Assembly: GCA_024743405.1 (NCBI GenBank)
Contig: JANSWP010000011.1
Span: 50,502-114,501 of the forward strand
Length of the DNA: 64,000 nucleotides
Direction of reading: 5' to 3'
DNA from: Bacteroidota bacterium
GTDB lineage: Bacteria > Bacteroidota > Bacteroidia > Chitinophagales > Saprospiraceae
A program made the translations under genes and the position numbers. The notes under the pieces were generated by a model. The model did no database searches. It had not been told where the DNA came from and saw nothing but the letters and a program-made list of their open reading frames with translations. Positions 17,733 to 25,246 of this stretch are shown here, one piece after another; within the stretch, counting starts at the first letter, position 1; each line of letters opens with the position of its first letter.

Positions 17733-18518
17733 TTAGCCTATTTGCTTTCTGACTTCACTTATCATCCAGTTTCCAAAATTATTGAGGAAATTTTTCAAAA
17801 AAAAGGCTTCATGAGAAGGATTTAGATATAGCAAAAGTACTTGCTTCATTTCTTTGTTTTTTGAAGGATAATATTGGCAAAATGTTTTGTAACAAAGGTA
17901 TAAATCAGTAGTAAATTCGTGATTTCGTTCCATTGTTAATTCAAATCCAGTCCTCAAAATTAATTTCATAATTTTTCTACAATCCTCTTTCTTAATAGTT
18001 GATTTTCTATAAAAAACAGTCAAATCCTTTTCCAACCAGAAGTAATTCAACATCATTTGTCTGTCCGGTTTGAAATTTGGGATGGAAGGAATAATGTCCT
18101 CTCCATAAATGCATAAAGACTGAGTTTTTAAAATCATGGAAAGCTTTGGATTTACCTTAAATAAATTTTCATGATAACTACTTAACATGACTTCGGTTTC
18201 AGCTATGAAAGGGTACTTTTTTTTAATAGATACGTTTAATTGGTCGTACCAAGTTGCTTTATCCCAACCAAAATTTGCTTGATGAATCAAAGCAAAACTA
18301 TCTAAATCAGAAATGTTATCTACTGATAATCCCCGTGGTACACTTCCTCGAAGGTATATACTATGAGTTTTATCTTTTAAATGGATTAAATAGCTAGCTT
18401 TTACCAACTCAATCGCAAGTAACCAATGTTGGTGAATTGAGTTATAGGAACATGGATTGATGATGTTTTTCTGGGTATCCTTTTTGAAAAATTGCCCTAC
18501 GGGACTTATTTCTTTCAT
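17733..18518 (-). CDS. Nucleotidyltransferase-domain protein
   Basis: 261 residues. IYLRGSVPRGLSVDNISDLD carries the polymerase-beta-type nucleotidyltransferase motif: Gly58-Ser59 and the metal ligands Asp71 and Asp73; a third acidic residue is likely in IAETEVML. The C-terminal half is helical with no known motif, resembling the substrate-binding half of aminoglycoside adenylyltransferase-like (ANT) proteins. A true resistance function is not implied; chromosomal relatives often have unknown substrates. Its start overlaps the stop of the small membrane protein gene by one base, so translation is coupled. Confidence 0.75.
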   Translation of the reverse strand: MKEISPVGQFFKKDTQKNIINPCSYNSIHQHWLLAIELVKASYLIHLKDKTHSIYLRGSVPRGLSVDNISDLDSFALIHQANFGWDKATWYDQLNVSIKKKYPFIAETEVMLSSYHENLFKVNPKLSMILKTQSLCIYGEDIIPSIPNFKPDRQMMLNYFWLEKDLTVFYRKSTIKKEDCRKIMKLILRTGFELTMERNHEFTTDLYLCYKTFCQYYPSKNKEMKQVLLLYLNPSHEAFFLKNFLNNFGNWMISEVRKQIG

Positions 18519-18742
18519 TAATTACTCAAGATTTCTTGTAAATGCAAATAGATATTGACGACCATTATTGCCACTAATGCAAGAGAGACAATTTTTAACC
18601 ATCCAGCATTTTGAGCTCGAAAATCATCTGCTTTTTTTTGCTTTTCAGGGTCATTTGATTGTACTTTTCCAATCGAGAAAAAGTATAAATAAATACCCAT
18701 GATCAGGAACATGAATTCAAATAATAATCCTGTATATTCCAC
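18518..18742 (-). CDS. Small two-helix membrane protein
   Basis: 74 residues with two hydrophobic helices (about residues 5-24, LLFEFMFLIMGIYLYFFSIG, and 48-66, WLKIVSLALVAIMVVNIYL) joined by a charged loop (SNDPEKQKKADDF). Not assigned to a named family. It is the first gene of a two-gene minus-strand unit with the nucleotidyltransferase, and its coding potential is supported by the one-base stop/start overlap. Confidence 0.7.
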   Translation of the reverse strand: MEYTGLLFEFMFLIMGIYLYFFSIGKVQSNDPEKQKKADDFRAQNAGWLKIVSLALVAIMVVNIYLHLQEILSN

Positions 18743-18870
18743 TTTTTATAATATTTAAGGAGGTAAAAAAATATTCTAAAAAAACAATTAGACAACGAAT
18801 TTCAATAATTATGTTGAAAACATCACCAATTCTAAGCTCAAATTCGAACGAAATGTAGAAATTCGTGATT

Positions 18871-19039
18871 AATTAGACTTTATTCTAAAAGGATTTATGA
18901 GCTTAAAAAAATGGATTTTGTTTTCAATCGAGAAACGCACGGAACCTAATAGCCATAGCTATTAAGGTGAGTACGTGACTAAGAGTGAAGACAAAAGACT
19001 AATTTTTAGCTATACAATCTTTTTAGAATAAAGTCTATT
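18871..19039. repeat. Long imperfect palindrome E3 (type II ends)
   Basis: 169 bp between divergent genes; the 312-base gap between them holds little else. Ends TTAGACTTTATTCTAAAA and TTTTAGAATAAAGTCTA are inverted over about 24 bp. The centre is TAATAGC-CATA-GCTATTA; read on the minus strand the loop is C-[TATG]-G, the same C-TNNG-G form as the other elements. The flanking core is only loosely like the alpha core (GTACTCACC beside the hairpin). The end type AATAGACTT is shared with E4. Confidence 0.8.
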
Positions 19040-19054
19040 AGACCCTTTGAAATA

Positions 19055-19531
19055 ATGAGACTTGTTATAATTTCCTTTTTTGTCATAATACCGTTTTTGT
19101 CTATTGGTCAAAATAGTAAATCTATTTTGGATGATTCAATTTTATATCTCCATGATGATCAAGACCTAATGACTGTACAATCTATTTTATTGGAACAACA
19201 AGCGGATTGGAACCAGGGCGATATTGATGGTTTTATGGAAGCTTACTGGAAATCTGAAAAATTACTATTCAGTGGTGCAAATGGCATAACTTATGGATGG
19301 CAAAATACTTTGGATGGATATAAGAATCGTTATCCAGACAAAGCAACTATGGGAAAGCTTACTTTTAGGGTCAAAAAAGTAGAAAAGCTAAGCAGAAAAG
19401 CCATTATGTTGATAGGTAGCTGGGATTTAAAAAGAGAGATTGGAGATATAGGAGGTCATTTTATGTTGATTTGGAAAAAAATTGGGAAAAATTGGATGAT
19501 TGTTGCCGACCACACTAGTTCCAGAAAATAA
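19055..19531 (+). CDS. Exported NTF2-like (DUF4440-type) protein
   Basis: 158 residues. Signal peptide (MRLVIISFFVIIPFLSIGQ) and then a cone-shaped NTF2-like domain: ILLEQQADWNQGDIDGFMEAY, NTLDGYKNRYP and HFMLIWKKIGKNWMIVADHTS, the closing signature of DUF4440/SnoaL-like proteins. Such domains bind small ligands or catalyse isomerisation; nothing here tells which. It is followed 27 bases later by the DciA-like gene and is likely in the same transcript. Its 5' region is made of the right arm of E3. Confidence 0.8.
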   Translation: MRLVIISFFVIIPFLSIGQNSKSILDDSILYLHDDQDLMTVQSILLEQQADWNQGDIDGFMEAYWKSEKLLFSGANGITYGWQNTLDGYKNRYPDKATMGKLTFRVKKVEKLSRKAIMLIGSWDLKREIGDIGGHFMLIWKKIGKNWMIVADHTSSRK

Positions 19532-19558
19532 TTGAGATTAAAACTACAGATTTTGAAT

Positions 19559-19849
19559 ATGCCTAGACACAACGATAAAATATTAAAAGAAGTCCTTCAG
19601 GAAATGATGGACAAATATGAGTATAAGGACAAACTGTATCAATCAAAAATCAGAAAATTTTGGTTGGAAGTTATGGGTACTTCTATTAATCAATACACAA
19701 CCACTCTTAATTTGAAGGGGAAAAAACTATTCATTGCTATTGAATCTGCCTCATTGAGACAAGAGTTAAGCTTTGGTAAAGAAAAGTTGAAAGATGCACT
19801 TAATCGTGAAATTGGAGAAGAATATATCGAAGAAGTTATTATTCGTTAA
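19559..19849 (+). CDS. DUF721 / DciA-family protein
   Basis: 96 residues from the ATG (MPRHNDKILKEVLQEMM). Contains the KH-like fold typical of DUF721: IRKFWLEVMGTSINQYTTTLNLKGKKLFIAIESASLRQELSF...LKDALN. DciA proteins are ancestral loaders or regulators of the DnaB replicative helicase in bacteria lacking DnaC/DnaI. Bacteroidota versions are short like this one. An in-frame TTG at 19532 abuts the previous stop, but the conserved part begins after the ATG. No terminator is seen before the etfB promoter region. Confidence 0.82.
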   Translation: MPRHNDKILKEVLQEMMDKYEYKDKLYQSKIRKFWLEVMGTSINQYTTTLNLKGKKLFIAIESASLRQELSFGKEKLKDALNREIGEEYIEEVIIR

Positions 19850-19901
19850 AGCTATTGAACAGGTGCACAAAAAAATCAGATTTTTGTAAAACTTAATAAA
19901 A

Positions 19902-19921
19902 TTTAGCGAATTTTCGCTAAA
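19902..19921. promoter_or_regulatory. Perfect dyad upstream of etfBA, candidate operator
   Basis: TTTAGCGAA-TT-TTCGCTAAA is a perfect 9-bp inverted repeat. It lies 28 bases upstream of the TATATTTG promoter element of etfB. There is no T-run, so it is not a terminator for the gene before it. A dimeric repressor or activator site is the natural reading; the regulator is unknown. Confidence 0.5.
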
Positions 19922-19949
19922 CACAATGCCTTTCCCTTAGTTTAATTAA

Positions 19950-19957
19950 TATATTTG
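19950..19957 (+). promoter_or_regulatory. Promoter -7 element of etfBA
   Basis: TATATTTG matches the Bacteroidota -7 consensus TAnnTTTG exactly, 44 bases before the etfB ATG. No clear TTG lies at -33, so activation from the upstream dyad is possible. Confidence 0.5.
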
Positions 19958-20001
19958 CTCGAAATTTTGATATTCATTAAATAATCACACCAAATAAGCT
20001 T

Positions 20002-20742
20002 ATGAAATTTCTTGTTTGTGTTAGTAAAACACCTGAAACAACTGCTAAAATTGCCTTTAGTGGGGACGGTTCTCAATTTGAGACTTCTGGGGTTAATTAT
20101 ATTATGAACCCATATGATGAATGGTATGCCTTGGTTCGTGCTTTAGAGCTAAAAGAATTGCACGGTGGTTCTGTAACCATAATTAATGTTGGGCCTGCCT
20201 CAAATGATGCTGTCATTCGCAAAGGTTTGGCTATAGGGGCTGATAATGCATTACGTGTAAATGCTGAACCTAATAGTTCCTTATATATTGCAAAACAGAT
20301 AGCTGAGCATGCGAAGACCGAAAATTATGATGTTATCTTTTGTGGAAAAGAAAGCATCGATTATAATGGTTCTGAGGTCGGAGCGATGGTCGCAGAATTA
20401 TTGGATTTGCCTTTTATTTCTTTTGCCAACCATTTGGATTTGGAAGGGAACTTGGCAACTGTTTCTAGAGATATTGAGGGAGGGATCGAAGTTGCTGAGG
20501 TAGAAACGCCGATTGTTGTAAGTGCTGCTAAAGGAATGGCAGAACAAAGGATTCCTAATATGCGAGGAATTATGATGGCAAAAAGAAAGCCACTAAGTGT
20601 AGTTGAACCTTTTGATTTTGCAGATTTATCTGTACCAGTTCACTTTCAATTACCTCCAGAAAAGGGAGGTTGTGTTTATGTAGATGGTGAAAATATGGAT
20701 GAATTAGTAAGGTTACTTCATCAAGAAGCGAAGGTTATTTGA
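20002..20742 (+). CDS. etfB: Electron transfer flavoprotein, beta subunit
   Basis: 246 residues. MKFLVCVSKTPET start, NPYDEWYALVRALELKE (AMP-binding half) and AVIRKGLAIGADNALRV, then DVIFCGKESIDYNGSEVGAMVAELLDLP, all standard for EtfB/FixA. With EtfA it accepts electrons from acyl-CoA dehydrogenases and passes them to ETF-quinone oxidoreductase. Normal length. The alpha subunit follows after 69 bases, so they form one operon. The C-terminal region ends in a helix (MDELVRLLHQEAKVI) that reaches to EtfA in known structures. Confidence 0.95.
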   Translation: MKFLVCVSKTPETTAKIAFSGDGSQFETSGVNYIMNPYDEWYALVRALELKELHGGSVTIINVGPASNDAVIRKGLAIGADNALRVNAEPNSSLYIAKQIAEHAKTENYDVIFCGKESIDYNGSEVGAMVAELLDLPFISFANHLDLEGNLATVSRDIEGGIEVAEVETPIVVSAAKGMAEQRIPNMRGIMMAKRKPLSVVEPFDFADLSVPVHFQLPPEKGGCVYVDGENMDELVRLLHQEAKVI

Positions 20743-20811
20743 TTGTTGAATTGGTTCATGATTGATGATTGTTAAACAATCTAAAATCGTAGATCTAAAA
20801 TCTTTAATGTT

Positions 20812-21768
20812 ATGGTTTTAGTTTTTGTAGAAACTAAAAATGGAAAATTTAAAAAAGCTGCTTTCGAAGCAGTAACATACGGATATAAAACAGCTCAAGT
20901 ATTAGGTACTGAATGTGTTGCCTTAACGATTGGAAATACGGAAGGTGGAGGACAATTAGGGAAATATGGAGCTTCAAAGGTTTATCAGGTAACTGGGGAT
21001 TCTCTCAATAGTTTTGATAGCCAAAGTTTTACTTCAATTATTTCTGAGGTAGCTCAAAAGTTGGCAGCTCAAGTTGTTATTATAAATCATACTTCCACCG
21101 GAAGGTCTCTTTTAGGGAGATTGGCTGTGCGTTTAGAAGCAGGTTCTGTGGCTGGTGTTAATGCTGTCCCTACAAACAATGGTTCTTTTAAGGTTAGTAA
21201 AGCAGTTTTCTCCGGAAAAGCTATAGCAACTTATGAAGTAAGTTCGCCCATAAAAGTGCTTTCTGTTATGGGAAATGCAATTCAACCAGAAGAGATAGGA
21301 GGAGAAATTTCACCAGAAAATATTGAAGTTAATATCCCGAATTCTAAGATAAGAATTAAAGAATTAAAAACGGAGGAAGGAATTGTACCGCTTCCTGAGG
21401 CAGAATTGGTTGTCTCAGCAGGAAGAGGAATGAAAGGTCCCGAAAATTGGGGCATTATTGAGGAATTAGCAGACGTTCTGGGAGCAACAACAGCTTGTTC
21501 TAGACCGGTTGCAGATACAGGATGGAGACCTCATCACGAGCATGTAGGTCAAACTGGTGTTGCGATTAGACCTAATTTGTATATAGCAGCTGGTATTTCT
21601 GGTGCGATCCAACACTTGGCAGGAGTCAACAGCTCTAAAGTGATAGTCGTCATCAATAAAGATCCGGAAGCTCCTTTTTTCAAAGCGGCAGATTATGGTA
21701 TAGTTGGTGATTTATTCGATGTCGTTCCAAGGTTAACTGAATCATTGAAAAAATTTAAGGCAAGCTAA
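20812..21768 (+). CDS. etfA: Electron transfer flavoprotein, alpha subunit
   Basis: 318 residues. N-terminal domain with KKAAFEAVTYGYKTAQ; C-terminal FAD domain with VVSAGRGMKGPENW, RPVADTGWRPHHEHVGQTG and the EtfA signature YIAAGISGAIQHLAGVNSSK followed by VIVVINKD. All FAD-contact motifs are intact. Forms a heterodimer with the product of the preceding gene. The 69-base spacer contains the short palindrome GATTGTT-A-AACAATC (20767-20781), whose role is unknown. A strong terminator follows. Confidence 0.95.
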   Translation: MVLVFVETKNGKFKKAAFEAVTYGYKTAQVLGTECVALTIGNTEGGGQLGKYGASKVYQVTGDSLNSFDSQSFTSIISEVAQKLAAQVVIINHTSTGRSLLGRLAVRLEAGSVAGVNAVPTNNGSFKVSKAVFSGKAIATYEVSSPIKVLSVMGNAIQPEEIGGEISPENIEVNIPNSKIRIKELKTEEGIVPLPEAELVVSAGRGMKGPENWGIIEELADVLGATTACSRPVADTGWRPHHEHVGQTGVAIRPNLYIAAGISGAIQHLAGVNSSKVIVVINKDPEAPFFKAADYGIVGDLFDVVPRLTESLKKFKAS

Positions 21769-21801
21769 AACTTGTTTTTTAGACATACTCTTACGGAAAT
21801 T

Positions 21802-21839
21802 AAAAGCACCTTGAGTTTTATTATTCAAGGTGCTTTTTT
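21802..21839 (+). terminator. Rho-independent terminator of etfBA
   Basis: AAAGCACCTTGA and TCAAGGTGCTTT form a 12-bp perfect stem followed by T's, 33 bases after the etfA stop. Confidence 0.9.
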
Positions 21840-22065
21840 GATGAGATTAGGATGAAACAGTAGCTTTTGATTTTATGGGAATAACAGTAAGTTTTTCAAA
21901 AATAGAGTAATGCATTATTTTTTTAGTGTAAAAAAAAGATTTTGCAACTCAATTTATCGATACAATCTAATTGTATTCGATTCATTTTCAACGAAATAAT
22001 CAATATTAAACTCAAAAACTTTAAAATTCTTCCTACTAATGTACAAATAGTTCAGATTTCCATTT
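21840..22065. other. AT-rich intergenic stretch, no gene seen
   Basis: The gap between etfA and the minus-strand mutase gene is 623 bases. This part holds no ORF, hairpin or repeat I can support. The second part (22066-22393) holds a promoter, a small ORF and a terminator. Confidence 0.6.
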
Positions 22066-22095
22066 TTGATTTTAGTAAATAACTTCTTACATTTG
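22066..22095 (+). promoter_or_regulatory. Complete Bacteroidota-type promoter
   Basis: TTG at 22066-22068, 19 bases, then TACATTTG at 22088-22095. Both the -33 and -7 elements and their spacing fit the TTG-N19-TAnnTTTG consensus. It points to the small ORF at 22123, not to the mutase gene, which is on the other strand. Confidence 0.65.
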
Positions 22096-22122
22096 CAAGT
22101 AATACCTCGATTTTTTAATCAA

Positions 22123-22236
22123 ATGAAAAAAACACCCATGGAAGAAATTATTCTTTTCTCTATTCTATTTGGCGGAATAATCGTTCTAAATCTTGAAGAA
22201 CTTTCTACGGAATCCCGTTCATCCCAGTCTTCGTAA
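22123..22236 (+). CDS. Small hydrophobic ORF, 37 codons (possible small protein or part of an sRNA)
   Basis: ATG 28 bases after the -7 element. The peptide has a charged start (MKKTPMEE), a hydrophobic middle (IILFSILFGGIIVLNL) and a polar end (ELSTESRSSQSS), so a single-pass small membrane protein is possible. The ORF sits between a consensus promoter and a terminator at 22365, forming a free-standing transcription unit of about 290 bases. A non-coding RNA with an accidental ORF is the main alternative. No homologue is recognised by eye. Confidence 0.4.
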   Translation: MKKTPMEEIILFSILFGGIIVLNLEELSTESRSSQSS

Positions 22237-22364
22237 AAATTAGATTCAGTAACAATACTGATTGTCTCGGTAATCAAAGATGTAAAAAATGGTATCACCA
22301 ATTATCTGAAAAGTCAGTTCTTGTGTGGTGCCGGCGATTAAGTTGATCGATTAGAAATCCCTTG

Positions 22365-22393
22365 TAGCTCTCCTTATTGGAGGGCTATTTTTT
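22365..22393 (+). terminator. Terminator of the short plus-strand unit
   Basis: TAGCTCTCC pairs with GGAGGGCTA (one G-T wobble) and is followed by six T's on the plus strand. On the minus strand there is no T-run, so it ends plus-strand transcription. It overlaps the stop codon of the mutase gene. Confidence 0.75.
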
Positions 22394-23498
22394 ATGTTTT
22401 TTGAAATGCTGACCAGGCTTGTTCAGCCATATTTTGAGTTAGATTTTCTATGAAATAGCTTCCTGCACTTGGATCAATTACACGATTTAAATAATTTTCC
22501 ATTTTTAATAAATGCTGAATATTTCTAGCTATGCGTCTAGAAAAATCAGTCCCATCTTTTTGAGTAGAATTATCTGAAGGCAAAAGGAATAAGGTATGTG
22601 TACCGCCTAAAACAGCTGACATTGCTTGGCTAGTTGCTTTTATCATATTGCTATTGGCATTTTCAGTTTGGCTATTTTCAGCTAAATGAACTTCTATTTT
22701 TGTATATATAGGGTAGGTCAATTCCCAAGTTTCTAAAATTTGGATCCAAAGCATTTTAAAGGCCCTTAGCTTTGCTATGTTTATAAAAAAATCTTCCCCA
22801 ATAACAATTGAAAATCTAATATTGAGTGTTTTAAGCTTTTGTTCTTTTAAAGCAATTAATAAGTCATTACCTTCTTTTAATATTTGGGCTAATTCTGAAA
22901 TAACATGCTGTTTTCCATTATAATATTTATTGCAATTAATTGTCAATAGTGCAAAATTGGGGAGGGATTTTAAATGAGAATTAATCCATTGACTATCGAA
23001 TAACGTGGATTTTTGAATGGTCTTTACATTGAAGGAACCATAAATTTTTTGAAGATTTATATTATTAGTCTGACAAAAATCGATAAAATTGGAAATTAGT
23101 TCTTCTCCATTTTCCTGCTCCATGAAAAAATGGACAGAAATAAACTCTAGATTAATTTTTGTCAAGAGTGTTTTTAATTCAATTTTCGTAGGACATTTAC
23201 TAAAGATGAACTGCAGTGCTTGAGCACCATATTCTAGTGATTTTATTGCCTTATAATTGGCAATTTTATAATCAACTACATGTATTCTTTCGGCTATTTC
23301 CCAATCATTCGACGATTGACCTGAATTTAGTGTATATGGCAATTGTTCAAGATCATCAAGGTGATAAAAAGGAGAGAATTCCAAGTCAAATAGCTCCGAG
23401 TTCAAACTATTTAATGGTTTCCCTTTTAAGTCTTGTTCCACCTTTTTTAACCATTCTTTTTTATCTACGCCATTGAATTCAGAAAAAAGCTTTTTCAT
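22392..23498 (-). CDS. mutA: Methylmalonyl-CoA mutase small (beta-type) subunit, short form
   Basis: 368 residues. Recognisable as the non-cobalamin subunit of methylmalonyl-CoA mutase: KKEWLKKVEQDLKGKPLNSL at the start, GAQALQFIF, and the end region GTHTLFLLPSD...TDFSRRIARNIQHLLKMENYLNRVIDPSAGSYFIENLT. The enzyme interconverts methylmalonyl-CoA and succinyl-CoA; catalysis is in the alpha subunit, which is not in the window. The protein stops right after MAEQAWSAFQKT, where family members continue with a further helical segment and a degenerate B12-like domain, so it is a shortened or truncated version. The biotin carrier gene 14 bases upstream fits a propionyl-CoA route. Confidence 0.8.
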   Translation of the reverse strand: MKKLFSEFNGVDKKEWLKKVEQDLKGKPLNSLNSELFDLEFSPFYHLDDLEQLPYTLNSGQSSNDWEIAERIHVVDYKIANYKAIKSLEYGAQALQFIFSKCPTKIELKTLLTKINLEFISVHFFMEQENGEELISNFIDFCQTNNINLQKIYGSFNVKTIQKSTLFDSQWINSHLKSLPNFALLTINCNKYYNGKQHVISELAQILKEGNDLLIALKEQKLKTLNIRFSIVIGEDFFINIAKLRAFKMLWIQILETWELTYPIYTKIEVHLAENSQTENANSNMIKATSQAMSAVLGGTHTLFLLPSDNSTQKDGTDFSRRIARNIQHLLKMENYLNRVIDPSAGSYFIENLTQNMAEQAWSAFQKT

Positions 23499-23512
23499 TT
23501 TTTCAGGTTAAA

Positions 23513-24001
23513 TTATTCCATCTCAATTAAAATTTGTCCTTTTTCAACTGCATCCCCTTTTTTGACAGCAATTGATTTGACAATTCCATCTCCAGGTGAT
23601 TTTAAAACATTTTCCATCTTCATCGCCTCAAGAATCAAAAGCACATCGCCTTGTGAAACAGTTTGACCAGGTTCTACTTCTAAGTCGAGAACTAATCCAG
23701 GCATAGGTGCTTTTATTTCCTTTATTTGAAAAGTGATATTGGTAGATAATCCCATTTTTTCTACAAGCTGGTCAAAATGGTCTTTGATTTGAATCGGGTA
23801 CTTGTTTCCATTTAGCAAAACAATCATTGACTTACTTGTTGGATCGTAGGATTCTATACTTCCTAAAAATGCCTGATTATTGTCTAAAATATGGAATTGG
23901 GCATCCTTTAGTTCTATAAAGTCAAAATCTAATAATTCGTCTAACTTAAATTCAAATTTCTCCTCATTTACATCTACTAAAAAGGAAGATTGATTGATCA
24001 T
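23513..24001 (-). CDS. Biotin carboxyl carrier protein of an acyl-CoA carboxylase
   Basis: 162 residues. The C-terminal biotinyl domain (about residues 96-162) has KAPMPGLVLDLEVEPGQ and the biotinylation motif EAMKMEN (residues 125-131, Lys128). The N-terminal part resembles the linker/BT region of propionyl-CoA carboxylase alpha chains. Carried as a separate subunit, it would serve a carboxylase whose biotin carboxylase and transferase subunits are elsewhere. Pairing with the mutase subunit 14 bases downstream suggests propionyl-CoA to methylmalonyl-CoA to succinyl-CoA. Acetyl-CoA carboxylase AccB is less likely because of that neighbour. Confidence 0.9.
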   Translation of the reverse strand: MINQSSFLVDVNEEKFEFKLDELLDFDFIELKDAQFHILDNNQAFLGSIESYDPTSKSMIVLLNGNKYPIQIKDHFDQLVEKMGLSTNITFQIKEIKAPMPGLVLDLEVEPGQTVSQGDVLLILEAMKMENVLKSPGDGIVKSIAVKKGDAVEKGQILIEME

Positions 24002-24016
24002 AGAATTATATTTTGA

Positions 24017-24847
24017 TTACTTATTTCTGAACTTCTTAATCCCTTTTACTACAATGGGAGGCAAAAAGTCATTGGCAAGATTCACGAAATTATTAAAGGC
24101 TGTCATCTTTTGAGAATCTTGTCCTTTTCTTGCAGTAAATGTGGTCGTAATTCTTTGTCTGTTTTCAGCACTGATTTCGGAATCAGGTCGTCCATTGGTA
24201 TAATAATAAAGAGCCATTGATTTTCTGCTTCGGTCAGCTGGGCAGGTCAATTTATCAGGATGTCCATGCCACGAATAATCAGTAGTGGAGAAGATAGCCA
24301 TTCTATTGAACAAAGGAGCTATACGAACTGCACATTTACTCATGTCACGCTCCCATAATTCAAAATGACCCCCATATTCTTCTTCCCAATTTTCATTTAA
24401 ATAGACCAAAACATTGATTCGACGGTCAAGCCCCATCAATTTATGTTTGTGGAAGTCAACATGCACTTTAAGGTAACCTCCAGATTTTATTTGGTGAAAT
24501 CCGCCACCTTCAAAATAAGGATCGGGAACTAAAGCCTCCTTGATTCCTGTCAAATTTTGAAGAAACATTAAGAAGGGCTGAGAGTTTAAAAAATGAGCTA
24601 AAGCTTTGGAGTGCTCACCAAAACGGAATTCCCCTTTTGATGCATATTTCGATTCATTAGGGTTTTCATAATGAATGTCTCCTTTTTGACCTAGTTCAGG
24701 GAACTCAGCCAAGACTTTTCTTAAAGAAGTTTCTTCAAAAAAATTATCAAAATATATATTTGGAAAGGGATGAGCATTTGCGTATTCCTCGTGTTTTTGT
24801 TGTCCTAACTCAATTAAATCGTGAACAGAGGTTTTTAAAAATTGCAT
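24017..24847 (-). CDS. 2-oxoglutarate/Fe(II)-dependent oxygenase
   Basis: 276 residues. The jelly-roll core has the iron triad His129-x-Asp131 (YLKVHVDFH) and His194 (DYSWHGHPD), with Arg208 (DRSRKS) placed to bind 2-oxoglutarate. The order, spacing and preceding HQIKSGGYLKVH are typical of prolyl-4-hydroxylase-like 2OG-Fe(II) oxygenases (PF13640 type). No signal peptide. The substrate is unknown; relatives hydroxylate protein side chains or sugars. Located 15 bases upstream of the biotin carrier gene in the same direction, but no functional link is evident. Confidence 0.87.
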   Translation of the reverse strand: MQFLKTSVHDLIELGQQKHEEYANAHPFPNIYFDNFFEETSLRKVLAEFPELGQKGDIHYENPNESKYASKGEFRFGEHSKALAHFLNSQPFLMFLQNLTGIKEALVPDPYFEGGGFHQIKSGGYLKVHVDFHKHKLMGLDRRINVLVYLNENWEEEYGGHFELWERDMSKCAVRIAPLFNRMAIFSTTDYSWHGHPDKLTCPADRSRKSMALYYYTNGRPDSEISAENRQRITTTFTARKGQDSQKMTAFNNFVNLANDFLPPIVVKGIKKFRNK

Positions 24848-25016
24848 CTATAATTTCAATTATTTTTAAAATTGACCCCATGGAAGAATGGAGTGATTTT
24901 AAAGTGCCAAAATTTGGATCGCGAAGTTAAGCTTTTAGTAACAATTTTTTTATATAAATACTCGATGGAATGCTCCGGTATCGAGTAGGAATTGGGATAG
25001 TTGGATTGTCTGATTT

Positions 25017-25235
25017 ATGAAAAAGGAAAATAGTGGTTACCTGATGTTTATTACGATGATTACGCGCCGTCGCCTACGGCTAGGCGCGCTAGGGAGGTTT
25101 GGAGTGCAGCCGAATTTGATAACCGGAAAATCAGGTTATCAAATTCGGCTGCCCTCCAAGACCAACACTACTGCAACGGGCGCCTTTGGCGCGATGTTGT
25201 AGTAATAAGTGTAAGTCATTTCTGTCCAAGTCCTT
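25017..25235. repeat. Long palindrome E10 (type I right end, beta core)
   Basis: About 219 bp, filling most of a 399-base intergenic gap. The right end (inverted) reads CTTGGACAGAAATGACTTAC, the type I end; inward TTATTACTACAACATCGCGCC parallels the element at 43.3 kb. The left arm (TTTATTACGATGATTACGCGCC) pairs with it, but the outermost left end has decayed. It includes CGCGCC-rich short hairpins and a perfect inverted repeat at its centre. GC content is visibly higher than in the surroundings. Confidence 0.75.
25106..25152. repeat. Perfect inverted repeat at the centre of E10
   Basis: GCAGCCGAATTTGATAACC and GGTTATCAAATTCGGCTGC are exact inverted copies of 19 bp with a 9-base loop. Flanking TTGGAG/CTCCAA extends the stem. 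It is much better preserved than the rest of the element, which suggests it is young or under selection. Confidence 0.85.
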
Positions 25236-25246
25236 AAAACATATTA

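Noticed and set aside
17733..18518. Aminoglycoside nucleotidyltransferase resistance gene
   Set aside because: Only the general nucleotidyltransferase motif is seen; the C-terminal half does not show a resistance signature.
25017..25202. 61-codon open frame
   Set aside because: It is entirely inside palindrome E10; translation of inverted repeats gives a low-complexity product.
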